From positions 1-38,565 of the forward strand of contig CALDSU010000021.1 of NCBI GenBank assembly GCA_937924525.1: 38,565 nt of DNA. The letters run 5' to 3'. Below, in pieces: positions 24,376-34,424 of the stretch. This DNA comes from an uncultured Bryobacteraceae bacterium (GTDB lineage Bacteria > Acidobacteriota > Terriglobia > Bryobacterales > Bryobacteraceae). Position numbers and translations under genes: made by a program. Under the pieces are notes generated by a model that made no database searches, was not told where the DNA came from, and saw nothing but the letters and a program-made list of their open reading frames with translations. How positions within the stretch are numbered: the stretch's first letter is position 1; the number at the start of each line of letters is the position of its first letter.

Positions 24376-26313
24376 TCACTTGTAACTGCGCTGCGAGGGC
24401 TTCACGTAGTGGAATTCCAGCGGCTCGCGATGCAGGGCCGGTTGCTTCCCTTCCCCGGTGTACTGCCACGCGGAGACGAAGCAAAACCGCTCGTCATCAC
24501 GCTGCGCCTCGCCCTCAGGAGTTTGATGCTCCTCGCGGAAGTGCCCGCCGCAGGATTCGTCGCGTTCGAGGGCGTCCAGACACATCAGCTCCGCCAGTTC
24601 GAAGTAGTCGGCGACGCGTCCGGCCTTTTCGAGCGATTGATTCAGCTCTTCGTTGCCGCCGAGCACGTTGACGTTCCGCCAGAATTCCTCGCGAATCTCG
24701 GGTATCCTGGCCAGCGCCTGGCGAAGTCCCCGGGCGTTGCGCGCCATGCCGCACTCATCCCAGAGAAGCTTGCCCAGTTCGCGATGGAACGAGTCCACGG
24801 TGCGCTTTCCCTGGATGGACAGGAGCCTCTTAATGCGCTCCTGTACGGCGCCGGCGGCTTCTTTGCACGCCGGGTGATCGACGCTTACTTTGTCCAGTTT
24901 CGCGCTTGCCAGATAGTCGCCCATGGTATACGGCAAGATGAAATAACCGTCCGCCAGACCTTGCATCAGCGCGCTGGCGCCCAGGCGATTGGCGCCGTGA
25001 TCGGAAAAATTGGCCTCTCCGATCACGAACAGCCCCGGAATGGTGGACATCAGGTGATAATCGACCCACAACCCGCCCATCGTGTAGTGAATCGCCGGGT
25101 AGATCCGCATGGGGACCTGGTAAGGATTGTCCCCGGTGATCAGCTCGTACATCTCGAACAGATTGCCGTAGCGTTCGCGGATGGTCTTCTCGCCCAGGCG
25201 GCGGATGGCGTCGCTGAAATCGAGGTAGACGCCCAAGCCATGCGGCCCCACGCCCCGCCCCCCGTCGCAAACCGCTTTGGCGGCGCGGGAGGCGACGTCG
25301 CGCGGCACCAGATTGCCGAAACTGGGATAGCGCTCTTCCAGGTAATAGTCCCGTTCTTCTTCCGGGATCTGGTTCGGAGGACGCATGTCGCCTTTCCGGC
25401 GCGGCACCCAGATCCGCCCGTCGTTGCGCAACGACTCGCTCATCAGCGTTAGCTTTGACTGATAATCCCCGGACACCGGAATGCACGTGGGATGGATCTG
25501 GGTGAAGCAGGGATTTCCGAACAGCGCGCCGCGCTTGTACGCGCGCCAGATCGCCGTGCAATTGGAACCTTTCGCGTTGGTGGACAGGTAGAACACGTTC
25601 CCGTAGCCGCCGGTGCCCAGCACCACGGCGTCGGCAAGATGAACCTCAATCTGGCCCGTTATGAGGTTGCGCGTGACGATGCCGCGCGCCCGCCCGTCGA
25701 TGACGATCAGGTCCAGCATCTCCGTGCGGGGGTACATCTGGACCTGGCCGAGGCCGATCTGGCGCTCCAGCGCCTGGTAGGCGCCCAGCAGCAATTGCTG
25801 GCCGGTCTGCCCGCGGGCGTAAAAGGTCCGCGACACCTGCGCTCCGCCGAAGGAGCGATTGTCAAGGACGCCGCCGTACTCCCGCGCGAAGGGGACGCCT
25901 TGCGCGACGCACTGGTCAATGATATTCACGCTGATCTGCGCCAACCGGTAGACGTTCGCTTCCCGCGCCCGGAAATCGCCGCCTTTCACCGTGTCGTAAA
26001 AGAGGCGATAAATGCTGTCGCCGTCGTTTTGATAGTTTTTGGCGGCGTTGATGCCCCCCTGCGCGGCGATCGAGTGCGCCCGCCGGGGGCTGTCCTGAAA
26101 GCAAAAGCACTTGACCTGATAGCCGAGTTCGGCGAGCGTGGCCGCCGCGGACCCGCCCGCCAGTCCGGTGCCCACCACGATGATCGAGTACTTGCGCTTG
26201 TTCGCCGGGTTGACCAACTTCATCTCGAAGCGCGCCCGGTCCCAGGCCGTCTCGATCGGGCCCGACGGAAGGCGGGATTGCAGAAGCGGCGAAGTTTCCA
26301 GTGTCGTTGCCAT
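24376..26313 (-). CDS. sdhA: Succinate dehydrogenase flavoprotein subunit
   Basis: ATG 26313 has GAGGA 4 nt upstream. The 645-residue protein has the FAD-binding [10 protein letters not shown] (residues 48-57), His80 in [10 protein letters not shown] as the FAD attachment site, and the substrate-site segments [29 protein letters not shown] and [20 protein letters not shown]. It oxidises succinate to fumarate on the cytoplasmic face. The length and the single-cytochrome operon order (C-A-B) resemble the Bacillus/Wolinella-type complexes. It begins 7 bp after sdhC. Confidence 0.95.
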   Translation of the reverse strand: MATTLETSPLLQSRLPSGPIETAWDRARFEMKLVNPANKRKYSIIVVGTGLAGGSAAATLAELGYQVKCFCFQDSPRRAHSIAAQGGINAAKNYQNDGDSIYRLFYDTVKGGDFRAREANVYRLAQISVNIIDQCVAQGVPFAREYGGVLDNRSFGGAQVSRTFYARGQTGQQLLLGAYQALERQIGLGQVQMYPRTEMLDLIVIDGRARGIVTRNLITGQIEVHLADAVVLGTGGYGNVFYLSTNAKGSNCTAIWRAYKRGALFGNPCFTQIHPTCIPVSGDYQSKLTLMSESLRNDGRIWVPRRKGDMRPPNQIPEEERDYYLEERYPSFGNLVPRDVASRAAKAVCDGGRGVGPHGLGVYLDFSDAIRRLGEKTIRERYGNLFEMYELITGDNPYQVPMRIYPAIHYTMGGLWVDYHLMSTIPGLFVIGEANFSDHGANRLGASALMQGLADGYFILPYTMGDYLASAKLDKVSVDHPACKEAAGAVQERIKRLLSIQGKRTVDSFHRELGKLLWDECGMARNARGLRQALARIPEIREEFWRNVNVLGGNEELNQSLEKAGRVADYFELAELMCLDALERDESCGGHFREEHQTPEGEAQRDDERFCFVSAWQYTGEGKQPALHREPLEFHYVKPSQRSYK

Positions 26314-26320
26314 GTCTTCC

Positions 26321-27022
26321 TCACTTCACCAGGCCGGCCAGCACCGCGATGGGAATCGAGCAGTTGCCGGCCACGATCACCGTGGCGAACACGGTGGCGA
26401 ACTGCTTCAATTTCGGGGTATAGCGCGGGTGGCTGAAGCCCAGGGACTGAAACATGCTCCACAAGCCGTGTTGCAGGTGGAAACCCAGCAGGACCATCGC
26501 GACGATGTAGAAAAGCGACACGGGCCATACCTGGAAACCGGTCACCACGTTCTGGTAGACCTTCGAAGGCTGAAAATCCGGATGGGCCGCTCCAAACGTG
26601 AAGTGCAGCAGGTGATAGACGACGAACGCGGCGATGATGGGGCCGCTCCACCGCATGGTGCGGCCGGCATAGGTGGCCGCCACCGGCTCCTTCTTCACGT
26701 AGCCCCTGGGGCGCGCTTCCCAGCTTTGCAGAGTCAACTGGACGGCGGCCAGGATGTGGAGTCCCACCGAGCCCAGCAGGACCAGCCGCGCCATCCAAAG
26801 GACCCCCGGCATGCTGTGCAGGAGTGCGGCGTAAGCATCCAGCTTTTCCGCGCCCAGAAAGATTTGCAGATTGCCCAGCATGTGGCCAACCACGAAGCCG
26901 AACAGGATCACGCCGGTCACGGCCATGACGGCCTTCTTGCCGATGGGGGTGTCCCAAAAGCCGGCAAGTTGGGAGAAATTCTTCGCCGCGACGTTCGGTT
27001 TAGCGATAGCAGGTGCGCTCAT
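26321..27022 (-). CDS. sdhC: Succinate dehydrogenase cytochrome b subunit
   Basis: The start is placed at ATG 27022 ([12 protein letters not shown]); the 12 codons upstream in frame (from 27058) add nothing conserved. The 233-residue protein has five predicted membrane helices as in the single-polypeptide type B/C cytochromes. Candidate heme-ligand histidines lie in [34 protein letters not shown] and [12 protein letters not shown]. It anchors SdhAB and passes electrons to quinone. It is the first gene of the operon, and a TATACT box lies ~157 bp upstream. Confidence 0.9.
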   Translation of the reverse strand: MSAPAIAKPNVAAKNFSQLAGFWDTPIGKKAVMAVTGVILFGFVVGHMLGNLQIFLGAEKLDAYAALLHSMPGVLWMARLVLLGSVGLHILAAVQLTLQSWEARPRGYVKKEPVAATYAGRTMRWSGPIIAAFVVYHLLHFTFGAAHPDFQPSKVYQNVVTGFQVWPVSLFYIVAMVLLGFHLQHGLWSMFQSLGFSHPRYTPKLKQFATVFATVIVAGNCSIPIAVLAGLVK

Positions 27023-27178
27023 GGCAATAGCTCTGGAGGAACCTCTCTTTCTGCTCAAATGGATGCCGGGAAGGGCGAGTTCGCCTCATGTTTGGTTCGA
27101 CGGCTCCTCCCGCCGGGGACGCGCTCGCGCCGACGCGCGCAGGCGGCGCCAAACCCGTGGCAAGCGGCCGGAACCCCA

Positions 27179-27232
27179 AGTATACAGCACGTGCCGGGTG
27201 CGGCGAGAGTCCGGGAGTGCGTGGGTTACAAT
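27179..27232. promoter_or_regulatory. Divergent -10-like boxes between sdhC and the TPR gene
   Basis: On the minus strand TATACT (27184-27179) is a near-consensus -10 for the sdh operon. On the plus strand TACAAT (27227-27232) lies 20 nt before the TTG at 27253. Neither has a good -35 at 17 nt. Confidence 0.35.
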
Positions 27233-27252
27233 GGCCGTGAGGGCCCCGGAAC

Positions 27253-28725
27253 TTGATTCCCGCTAACCGGCAAGTCGGCGCGGCGGCGCTGCTCATGCTC
27301 AGCGCCCTGCGGTGCCTCGACGCCGCCGAACCTGGCCAACTGGACGCCAGCCCTTCCTTGTTCACGATCTGGGCCGCGCTGGACGCGGCCGAAGTTCTGC
27401 CGCCGTCTTCTCCCAGCCCCTTACGCACCCTCGTGCGCGGTGAGTTGGCGGCCCGGCCCGCGCCGTCCGTGGTCAAAGACATCCGGCGCTTCGTCGAGCG
27501 GCGGCGCAAGCCCGAGACCCTTGCGGACCTGGGCCCGTACTTTTCTTTCGCCCTCTGCGTCGACGGGCCCCCGCAGTTCAAGTTCCGCTACCGCGGCGTG
27601 GATCTGCCGCCCGACGTGGCGGCCATGGAAGGGCTGACCGGCCTGCTGAAGCGCTTCCACGAGCAGGCGGACGTCGAGGGCATGTGGCGCAAAGCGCAAC
27701 CCGTCATCGAGCGGGAGATCGAGAAATACCACGAGCCGGTCACCCAGGCGGTGCTGGAAGTCAACGCGTATCTGAGGAACGTGACCAGCGGTTTCCTCGG
27801 GCGGCGCTTCCAGGTGTACGTCGACCCGCTGGGTCCGCCGAACCAGGTCCACACGCGCAGTTTCGGCGACGACTTTTTTGTCGTCCTGACGCACTCCGCC
27901 GAGCCCAAGACCTTGGATGTGCGGCACGCTTATCTTCACTACCTGCTGGACCCCACGGTGGTCAAATACAGCGCCGAAGTGGAAAGGGTCAAGGGGCTGG
28001 GCGACTTCGCGCAGGCGGCGCCCGCGCTGGCGACCCAGTACAAGGAAGATTTTTCGCTGCTGTTGACAGAATGCCTGATCAAAGCGGTGGAAAGCCGCCT
28101 GGCCCGGCGCGGACGTCAGGAAATGGTAGACCAGGCGCTGGCGGAGGGGTTCATCCTGACGCCGTTTTTCGCCGAGCAATTGGCGGTCTTCGAAAAACAG
28201 GAAGTCGCGATGCGGCTGTATTTTCCGGAAATGATCGCCGCCATCGACCTAGCCAAAGAGGATAAGCGGTTGGAGGGCGTGCAGTTCGCGTCGGCCCCGG
28301 CCCGGCGCCCGGTCCGCCCGGAGGCGGCTCCGCCCGAACCGGTGGGCGTCGAGAAGACTCTCGAACAGGCGGAACAGCTTTACACCGAAAAGAAGTTCGA
28401 GGCCGCCCGGGAAGCATTCTCCCGCGCGTTGCGGGAGACCGAGGTGATGCCGATGCACGCCAAGGCTTATTATGGTCTGGCGCGGATTGCCCTGCAGGAG
28501 CGGAATCCCGAACTGGCCGAGAAGCTGCTCCAGAAGACCCTGGAGCTGGAACCCGAACCGTTTGTCAAGGCCTGGGCGCACGTGTACCTTGGGCGTTTGG
28601 CGGACGCGGCCGGCGAACGCGAACCGGCCACCGAGCAGTATCGCGCCGCGTTGGCTGTGCCCGGCGCCTCCCTTGCCGCGCGGCAGGCGGCGGAGAAGGG
28701 TTTGCAGCAAAGATTTGGCAAATAA
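27253..28725 (+). CDS. Exported hypothetical protein with C-terminal TPR repeats
   Basis: TTG 27253 is the first plausible start and gives a signal peptide (QVGAAALLMLSALRCLDAAE); the GAGGG upstream is a weak ribosome binding site. The 490-residue protein has an N-terminal helical domain of unknown type (residues ~35-345), with RHAYLHYLLDP reminiscent of a worn peptidase helix but without an HExxH motif. After a proline-rich linker come TPR units (~365-485: LEQAEQLYTEKKFEAAREAF, AYYGLARIALQERNPELAEK). The second TPR protein gene follows 43 bp later. A scaffold role in the periplasm is likely; substrate is unknown. Confidence 0.7.
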   Translation: MIPANRQVGAAALLMLSALRCLDAAEPGQLDASPSLFTIWAALDAAEVLPPSSPSPLRTLVRGELAARPAPSVVKDIRRFVERRRKPETLADLGPYFSFALCVDGPPQFKFRYRGVDLPPDVAAMEGLTGLLKRFHEQADVEGMWRKAQPVIEREIEKYHEPVTQAVLEVNAYLRNVTSGFLGRRFQVYVDPLGPPNQVHTRSFGDDFFVVLTHSAEPKTLDVRHAYLHYLLDPTVVKYSAEVERVKGLGDFAQAAPALATQYKEDFSLLLTECLIKAVESRLARRGRQEMVDQALAEGFILTPFFAEQLAVFEKQEVAMRLYFPEMIAAIDLAKEDKRLEGVQFASAPARRPVRPEAAPPEPVGVEKTLEQAEQLYTEKKFEAAREAFSRALRETEVMPMHAKAYYGLARIALQERNPELAEKLLQKTLELEPEPFVKAWAHVYLGRLADAAGEREPATEQYRAALAVPGASLAARQAAEKGLQQRFGK

Positions 28726-28768
28726 CAGACGGGGGCATGCCGCTTCCCCGCGGAAGGAGTCGGAATTC

Positions 28769-29536
28769 ATGAAACGCACTATTGGAAGCCTGGTGATCCT
28801 GGGAATCGCCGCGGTCGGCCTGGCCCTGGCGCAGAAGCAGCCGCAACCCAAATCGCAGGGGGAACTGGAGGCGATCCAGGCGATGTTCGGCGCTCCGGAC
28901 GCGGATGCGCGCATCAAAGCCGCTGAGCAGTTGATCGTCAAGTACGCTGACACGGAGTTCAAGCCGCTGGCGCTGTACTTCATCGCCGCGTCTTACGAGC
29001 AGAAGGGCGATGTCGAGAAGATGATCGTCTATGCGGAACGTGCCCTGGAGGCCGATCCCACGGATTTCAAGCCCATGCTGATGCTGGCGAACGGAATCGC
29101 GCGGCGGACCCGGGAATTCGACCTCGACCGGGAAGAGAAACTCAACCGCGCGGAAAAGATGGCGAAAGACGCGATCGTCGCCATCAAGGCGGCGCCTAAA
29201 CCGAATCCTCAGTTGCCCGACGACCAGTGGGACGCCGCCAAGCGCGATTACGAAGCGCAGGCGCACGAGGCGATCGGCGTCGGCATGATGGTGCGGAAGA
29301 AATACGCCGAGGCCGCCGCGGCGTTTGCGACCTCGATCGGCACCGCCTCCGCGCCCGATCCGGCGACCTTCGTCCGCCTGGCCCAGGCTCAAACGATGGC
29401 CGGCAAACCCGACGAGGCGCTCGCCACGCTGGAAAAGCTGAATGCGCTTCCGGAGGTGCACCCCCAGATCAAGCAGGCGGCGCAAGCCGAGCGCGTCCGG
29501 GCCACCCAGGCCAAGAGCGGCAACGCTCAGCAGTAA
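28769..29536 (+). CDS. Exported TPR protein
   Basis: ATG 28769 has AAGGAG 9 nt upstream, which selects it over a longer open frame that begins inside the preceding gene. The 255-residue product has a signal peptide (IGSLVILGIAAVGLALAQ) and helical repeats: ADTEFKPLALYFIAASYEQK, YAERALEADPTDFKPMLMLA, and AEAAAAFATSIGTASAPDPA with TFVRLAQAQTMAGKPDEALA. These are typical tetratricopeptide pairs. The C-terminal tail is Gln/Lys rich. It probably acts as a periplasmic adaptor, perhaps with the preceding TPR protein. RNase III starts 24 bp downstream. Confidence 0.8.
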   Translation: MKRTIGSLVILGIAAVGLALAQKQPQPKSQGELEAIQAMFGAPDADARIKAAEQLIVKYADTEFKPLALYFIAASYEQKGDVEKMIVYAERALEADPTDFKPMLMLANGIARRTREFDLDREEKLNRAEKMAKDAIVAIKAAPKPNPQLPDDQWDAAKRDYEAQAHEAIGVGMMVRKKYAEAAAAFATSIGTASAPDPATFVRLAQAQTMAGKPDEALATLEKLNALPEVHPQIKQAAQAERVRATQAKSGNAQQ

Positions 29537-29560
29537 GGATTCCGGCGGCCACCCTCTGCC

Positions 29561-30286
29561 ATGGGCGCGGATCTGGAGCAACTCCAGGCAGCTTTGGGGT
29601 ACCGATTCCTGGATCAGGCGCTGCTGCGGCGCGCCTTGTCCCATTCGTCCCACGTGCACGAGCGTGGCAGCCCGGAGGCGCAAGCTCTGGGCGACAATGA
29701 GCAATTGGAGTTTCTCGGAGACGCGGTGCTCGGGTTCGTCATCAGCGAAGAACTGGTGGCGCGATTCCCCGCCTACTCGGAAGGTCGGCTTTCCAAGCTG
29801 CGGGCTTACCTGGTCAGCGCCAGCCATCTCTACAAGACCGCCGTCCGGCTCGCGCTTGGCGAGTACCTGCTGCTGGGACGAGGCGAGGAAATGACGGGCG
29901 GCCGCACCAAGCGCACCTTGTTGGCCGACGCCTTGGAAGCCTTGATCGCGGCGCTGTATCTGGACGGAGGACTGGAGGCGGCGCGCGGGTTCGTCCGCCG
30001 CTTCGTGCTGGGGGGCGGGCCGCCGGATTCGCTGGAAGAGATCCTGGCGCGGCCCCTCACCGACTACAAGAGCGCGTTGCAGGAACTGGCGCAGTCCCGC
30101 CGGTTGGCCGCGCCGCTCTATGTCCTGGTCCACGAGGAGGGGCCGCATCACGAAAGGACCTTTACCGTCGAGGCCCGCGTCGGCCGCGAGTGGCTGGCCC
30201 GCGGCACCGGCTTGTCCAAAAAGAGCGCCGCCCAGAACGCCGCGCGGGCGCTGCTGGAACGTTTGCAGGCCAGTCCCGCCAGGTGA
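29561..30286 (+). CDS. rnc: Ribonuclease III
   Basis: A 241-residue protein with the RNase III catalytic signature NEQLEFLGDAVLG (residues 46-58) including the Mg-binding Glu and Asp, the second acidic helix LADALEALIAALYLDGG, and a C-terminal double-stranded RNA binding domain from DYKSALQELAQ to the SKKSAAQNAARALLERL helix. It cleaves double-stranded RNA in ribosomal RNA processing and mRNA turnover. The position is unusual in that no era or acpP gene is adjacent. The enolase-superfamily gene starts 73 bp later. Confidence 0.95.
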   Translation: MGADLEQLQAALGYRFLDQALLRRALSHSSHVHERGSPEAQALGDNEQLEFLGDAVLGFVISEELVARFPAYSEGRLSKLRAYLVSASHLYKTAVRLALGEYLLLGRGEEMTGGRTKRTLLADALEALIAALYLDGGLEAARGFVRRFVLGGGPPDSLEEILARPLTDYKSALQELAQSRRLAAPLYVLVHEEGPHHERTFTVEARVGREWLARGTGLSKKSAAQNAARALLERLQASPAR

Positions 30287-30359
30287 ACGGCCGCCCCGCT
30301 GGACCACCCGCCTGGACTTCCCGCCGTGCGAACCGATACGATCAGGCTCGGAGCCTGGA

Positions 30360-31376
30360 ATGGTCGTCGAAGGTCTCGAACATTGGAACGTGCGGGAGCC
30401 GGGCGGAGAGCGCAGCTATGGCGTGCTCCGGTTGCGGGTGCGCGGCGGCGCGACCGGATGGGGCGAAGGTCCGCCGCTGACGCCCGCCCAAGTGGAACTT
30501 CTCCGCCAAACCGTGTCCGGACAACCTGTCCACGCCTACAAGGTGCTGCACACCCGGCTGACGGGGCATGCCGGCGGGGCGGCGGTGGACATGGCCCTGC
30601 TCGACTGCCTGGGACGGATCAGCCTGGCCCCGGTGTACCAGGTGCTCGGCGGGCCGACCCGCAACAAGGTTCGCGCCTTGACGGACTGGTCGCCGGAGGC
30701 GCTGGCCGCCGGGCATCGCGCTTTCGTGGTGGGACTGCCGGAAGCCGAGTTCCCCAATCCCCGGGCGCGGTTCGTGGCGCGCGTGGTGGAGCGGCTGGAG
30801 TCCTTGCAGAAAGAAGCCGGAGACGAAGCCGATTTTGTGCTGGACGGGGCCAATCGCCTGCCCCCGGGGGAGGCCGCCTCTATCGCCGCGGCCATGGAAC
30901 GGCTGCACCTGCTGTTCTTTGACGAGCCGTGCGCGCTGACCAACCTGGCCGCCGCGCGCAAGCTGGCGGAAGAGAACGTCACGCCACTGGGGTGGGGCCG
31001 TCACGCGCGCCGCGTGGCGGAGATCCAGGACCTGCTGCGGGAGCAGATGATTGACGTGGTGCGGCTCGATCTGGCGCGCCATGGCGTCACCGGATTGCGG
31101 GCCGCGGCCGCGCTGGCGGAAACCTATTACGTCGCGGTCGCGCCCTTTCACCGGGGCGGCCCCATCGCCACCGCCGCCGCGCTGCACCTGGCCGCCAGCC
31201 TCCCCAATTTCTTCATCCAACAGACGCCCGGGATTGGCCGGGAAGCCCGCCAGGCGCGCACGGAACTGGTGGGGGCCGACCTGGAAACCGCCGTGGACGG
31301 CTACTTCCGCCTGCCGGCCGGCCCCGGACTTGGGCTAAAAGTAAACGAACGGGCGCTCCGGAGGTGGACGGTATGA
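30360..31376 (+). CDS. Degenerate enolase-superfamily protein
   Basis: ATG 30360 follows TACGAT (30337-30342) by 17 nt and begins MVVEGLEHWNVREPGGERSY. The 338-residue protein has the N-terminal capping domain (GATGWGEGPPLTP) and barrel (VDMALLDCLG, VYQVLGGPTRNKV) of the mandelate racemase group. Active-site erosion is clear: the KxK strand reads FVVGLPEAEF without lysine, the third metal ligand position reads PLGWGR rather than ALGE, while Asp (FVLDGAN), Glu (FFDEPC) and His (APFHRGG) remain. It likely lacks normal catalysis. It overlaps the galactonate-dehydratase-like gene as ATGA, suggesting a non-catalytic partner or a new activity. Confidence 0.75.
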   Translation: MVVEGLEHWNVREPGGERSYGVLRLRVRGGATGWGEGPPLTPAQVELLRQTVSGQPVHAYKVLHTRLTGHAGGAAVDMALLDCLGRISLAPVYQVLGGPTRNKVRALTDWSPEALAAGHRAFVVGLPEAEFPNPRARFVARVVERLESLQKEAGDEADFVLDGANRLPPGEAASIAAAMERLHLLFFDEPCALTNLAAARKLAEENVTPLGWGRHARRVAEIQDLLREQMIDVVRLDLARHGVTGLRAAAALAETYYVAVAPFHRGGPIATAAALHLAASLPNFFIQQTPGIGREARQARTELVGADLETAVDGYFRLPAGPGLGLKVNERALRRWTV

Positions 31377-32677
31377 CGCGACGCGGGTTTTTGCACGCCG
31401 GCGGCTGCGGCTGCGCGCTGACGCCTCAAGCCACGCAGCGGGATCCAAACCGCGGGCTCACGGGTCCACTGGGCGCCGAAGCGTTCCGCGACGTCGGCTC
31501 CAAAGTCCGCATTACCAACGTGAAGGTCTTCGGCGTCACTCTCCCGGTGAAAGAGCAGGCCGACCGGCCCTACGTGTTCGTACGGATCGAAACGAATCAG
31601 GGCGTGGCCGGCTGGGGCGAAGGCACGCTGGAGGGAAAGGCCGCCGCGGTGATGTCCTGCATCGAGGACTTTCGCGAGTTTCTGATCGGCGCCGATCCCA
31701 TGCTGGTGGAGCATCACTGGCAGTCGATGTATGTGCACAGCTTCTACCGCGCCGGTCCGGTGATGGGCTCGGCCATCTCGGCGCTCGACCAGGCGTTGTG
31801 GGATATTCGCGGCAAGCTGCTCGGCAGGCCCGTCTATCAACTGCTGGGCGGCCCGTTCGACCCGCAAGGGGTGCGCGGCTACTATCACTTGCGCGCCTCC
31901 ACGCCCGCGGAAATGCGGGAGGTGCGGGACCGGGCCGGCCAGCTTGGCGTCACTTGCATTAAGGGCGGCATTCCCGGTTACTTCGAGTGGATCGAGACCC
32001 GGGCGAAGATCCGCGCCGCCGTCCGCCACCTGGAAACGATGCGCGAGAACCTGGGGCCCGCGATCGATATCGGCATCGACTTTCACGCCAAGACGTCTCC
32101 CGCCGTGGCGTCTGTCCTGGTGAAGGAGGTGGAGCCGCTGCGCCTGCTGTTCATCGAAGAGCCCTGCCCGCCCGAGAACGTCGCGGCGATGCGGAAGATC
32201 GCCCGGCGGTCGACGACGCCCATCGCGACCGGGGAGCGGCTGGTCGCCAGTTACTCCTGCCGCGAGTTGGTCGAGATGGGTGTGGTGGACATTCTCCAGA
32301 CCGACATCAATCACGTGGGCGGCGTCACCGCGCTGTGGAAAGTGGCGGCGCTCGCGGAGGCTTCGGGCGTCAAACTGGCGCCGCACGCCTGCGAAGGTCC
32401 GATCGGCGCGCTTGCGACGCTGCATGTGGACGCAGCCATTCCCAACTTTCTGGTGCAGGAGATCTGCTCGGGCGTCGAGCCCGGAGAGAAAGAAAAGATC
32501 TGGGAAGAGTGGATGGGATTTCCCGCCATGCGCATGGTGAACGGGAAGTTCCCTTTGCTCGACAAACCGGGGCTCGGCTTCGACCTGGACGAGCGAGCGG
32601 TGCGCCAGTACGCCTTCCAGGGTACGCGGCCCATGGCGCAGGTGTTCCACGGCGACGGCAGCGTGGCCGCCTGGTAG
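31373..32677 (+). CDS. Galactonate-dehydratase-like enolase-superfamily enzyme
   Basis: ATG 31373 has GGAGG 8 nt upstream and overlaps the preceding stop as ATGA; the upstream GTG 31364 lies on the ribosome binding site. The 434-residue protein has a twin-arginine-type leader (MTRRGFLHAGGCGCALTPQ), then a complete active site: Asp in GIDFHAK, Glu in FIEEPCPP, Glu in ATGERL, and the catalytic His pair in DFHAK and LAPHACEGPIG, with ILQTDINHVGG. This pattern is that of D-galactonate and related sugar-acid dehydratases, which form 2-keto-3-deoxy sugar acids. The leader indicates export, which is unusual for this cytoplasmic pathway. Confidence 0.85.
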   Translation: MTRRGFLHAGGCGCALTPQATQRDPNRGLTGPLGAEAFRDVGSKVRITNVKVFGVTLPVKEQADRPYVFVRIETNQGVAGWGEGTLEGKAAAVMSCIEDFREFLIGADPMLVEHHWQSMYVHSFYRAGPVMGSAISALDQALWDIRGKLLGRPVYQLLGGPFDPQGVRGYYHLRASTPAEMREVRDRAGQLGVTCIKGGIPGYFEWIETRAKIRAAVRHLETMRENLGPAIDIGIDFHAKTSPAVASVLVKEVEPLRLLFIEEPCPPENVAAMRKIARRSTTPIATGERLVASYSCRELVEMGVVDILQTDINHVGGVTALWKVAALAEASGVKLAPHACEGPIGALATLHVDAAIPNFLVQEICSGVEPGEKEKIWEEWMGFPAMRMVNGKFPLLDKPGLGFDLDERAVRQYAFQGTRPMAQVFHGDGSVAAW

Positions 32678-32690
32678 GACGCTCCCTGCG

Positions 32691-34256
32691 CTACGGCGCG
32701 ATGCGGAAGCACGCCATCTCGGTCGTGTTGCGCACCAACAGCTTCCCGTCGGCGATCGCGGGGTGATTCCACGTCTTGCCGTCGAGCGCGGGAAACCGGG
32801 CAAGTTCCACATGCCGCTCGGGAGTGGCCTTCACCAGCGCCAACTCGCCCGTTTCGGTGGTCACGATCAGGTGACCGGACGCCAGGACGACCTGCCCGTA
32901 GCCGTAGCGTCCGCCTTTCCACTTCAGCTCGCCGGTTTCGGCGTCGAGGCAGGCCAGAATCGCCTCGTCAAGGCCGTAAATGTGTCCCTCGTGGAGCACC
33001 GAGCTGGTGAATTTGTTCTTCATGCGGGTGTTCTTCCAGATCTCCCGGACGTGCAGCCGCCCCCCGACGCCGGGCGAGAGTTCCACCAGGGCCGCGCCGT
33101 GTCCGTAGCCGGACGAGATGAAGATTCGCTGGTCGCCCACCACCAAGGGCTGCGCGCTGTTGACGTCGTATTGCGTTTTCCAGGGATAGTCCCACAGCAA
33201 CGCGCCGTCGCCCGGTTCGAGTCCCATCATGCGGTCCGCGCTGACGACCAGGATCTGCCGCTTACCGGCAACGGTCACCAGCATGGGCGAGCTGTAAGCC
33301 TGCTTGTCGTCCAACACCTTCCAGACCGGTTCACCGGTGTCCTTGTGATAAGCCACCACGGACTTGCCGTTGCGGCCGCCCGGCAGCACGATCACTTTTT
33401 CATCCACAATCAGCGGGGCCGCCGACATCGCCCAGGTGAGGTTCTCCGCGCCGTTGTCCTCGAGGATGTTCTTCCGCCAGATCAACTGGCCGTTCTCGGC
33501 GTTCAGGCAGCGCAGTTCCCCTTCCGCGCCCTGTACGTAGATCTTGCCGGCATGCCAGGTGGGAGTGGCGCGCGGACCGGGTCCGCCCATGGCTTCCTGA
33601 AAATCGGCATCCCACGCATTGGTCCACAGCTCGCGTCCGGTTTGCACATCGTAGGCGGCGGCGACTTCCTGTCTGCGGCGCTGCTCCAGCGTGAACGCCT
33701 TGCCGTGGGCGATCACAAAGGAGGCGTAGCCGCCGCCCACCGGCTGCTGCCAAAGCAGCGGAAGACCAATTTCGGGCCATGCGGTCAGGATCGGTCCCTG
33801 CTGGTAATGGCCGTCCCGCCGGGGACCGCGAAAGTCGGTCCAATAGGGGGCCGGGACCGGCGCCGCGGCCGGAGGGGCGGCGGGCTCGGGTTTGGTGGAA
33901 ACCGCGGCCGCGGCCGCCGGCTGGGGCGCCGGTTCCGGAACCGGCGTGGGCGCGGGCGCCGCGGACTCGGCCCTCGCCTGCTGCTCAGCGCGGCTGCGCT
34001 CGAGCTTGGCGTAATGCGACTCGCCCGGCCGGCGCGACATCATCAGGCGGGCCCCCGTGCCGTCCAGTTCGATGCCCACCCCAAGCACCTTCACCGCCCA
34101 GACGCCAGTCCAGGCCACGATCAGCAGACTGGCGGCCATACGCCACCACCACGCCGTCGACCGGCGCAGCCAGAGCAACACCAGGGCGACCGGCGGCGCG
34201 ACCAGCGCGCTGATCCAGACCGTCCAGGGGGAACGCAGCCACGACAAAGCCGCCAT
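32691..34256 (-). CDS. Membrane-anchored PQQ-like beta-propeller protein
   Basis: ATG 34256 has GGGAGG 8 nt upstream. The 521-residue protein starts with two membrane helices (~10-30, ~35-60) and an Ala/Pro-rich linker (~100-145), then an eight-bladed PQQ-type propeller: YWTDFRGPRRDGHY, SAAPLIVDEKVIVLPGGRNG, DALLWDYPWKTQYDV-like strands, LACLDAETGELKWKGGRYGY. No PQQ or metal ligands of true dehydrogenases are obvious, so it is a periplasmic propeller probably used for binding. It is convergent with the galactonate-dehydratase-like gene, with 13 bp between. Confidence 0.8.
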   Translation of the reverse strand: MAALSWLRSPWTVWISALVAPPVALVLLWLRRSTAWWWRMAASLLIVAWTGVWAVKVLGVGIELDGTGARLMMSRRPGESHYAKLERSRAEQQARAESAAPAPTPVPEPAPQPAAAAAVSTKPEPAAPPAAAPVPAPYWTDFRGPRRDGHYQQGPILTAWPEIGLPLLWQQPVGGGYASFVIAHGKAFTLEQRRRQEVAAAYDVQTGRELWTNAWDADFQEAMGGPGPRATPTWHAGKIYVQGAEGELRCLNAENGQLIWRKNILEDNGAENLTWAMSAAPLIVDEKVIVLPGGRNGKSVVAYHKDTGEPVWKVLDDKQAYSSPMLVTVAGKRQILVVSADRMMGLEPGDGALLWDYPWKTQYDVNSAQPLVVGDQRIFISSGYGHGAALVELSPGVGGRLHVREIWKNTRMKNKFTSSVLHEGHIYGLDEAILACLDAETGELKWKGGRYGYGQVVLASGHLIVTTETGELALVKATPERHVELARFPALDGKTWNHPAIADGKLLVRNTTEMACFRIAP

Positions 34257-34424
34257 CTGAAAAACCTCCCGGTCCTCATCGTACCAGCGGCGCCCGCCGC
34301 GACCGCGCGGGGAGTGGGCGGACCCGGCGATTTGACCGGGCCCTTAGGTTGGAATCCTGCGGCCGGTCAGGGAATCGATTCATCCCGGCAACCGAACTGA
34401 TCTCTTAAACTGATGATTGCGCGC

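Noticed and set aside
28472-28768. Upstream extension of the second TPR protein
   Set aside because: It overlaps the first TPR gene in another frame; AAGGAG selects ATG 28769.
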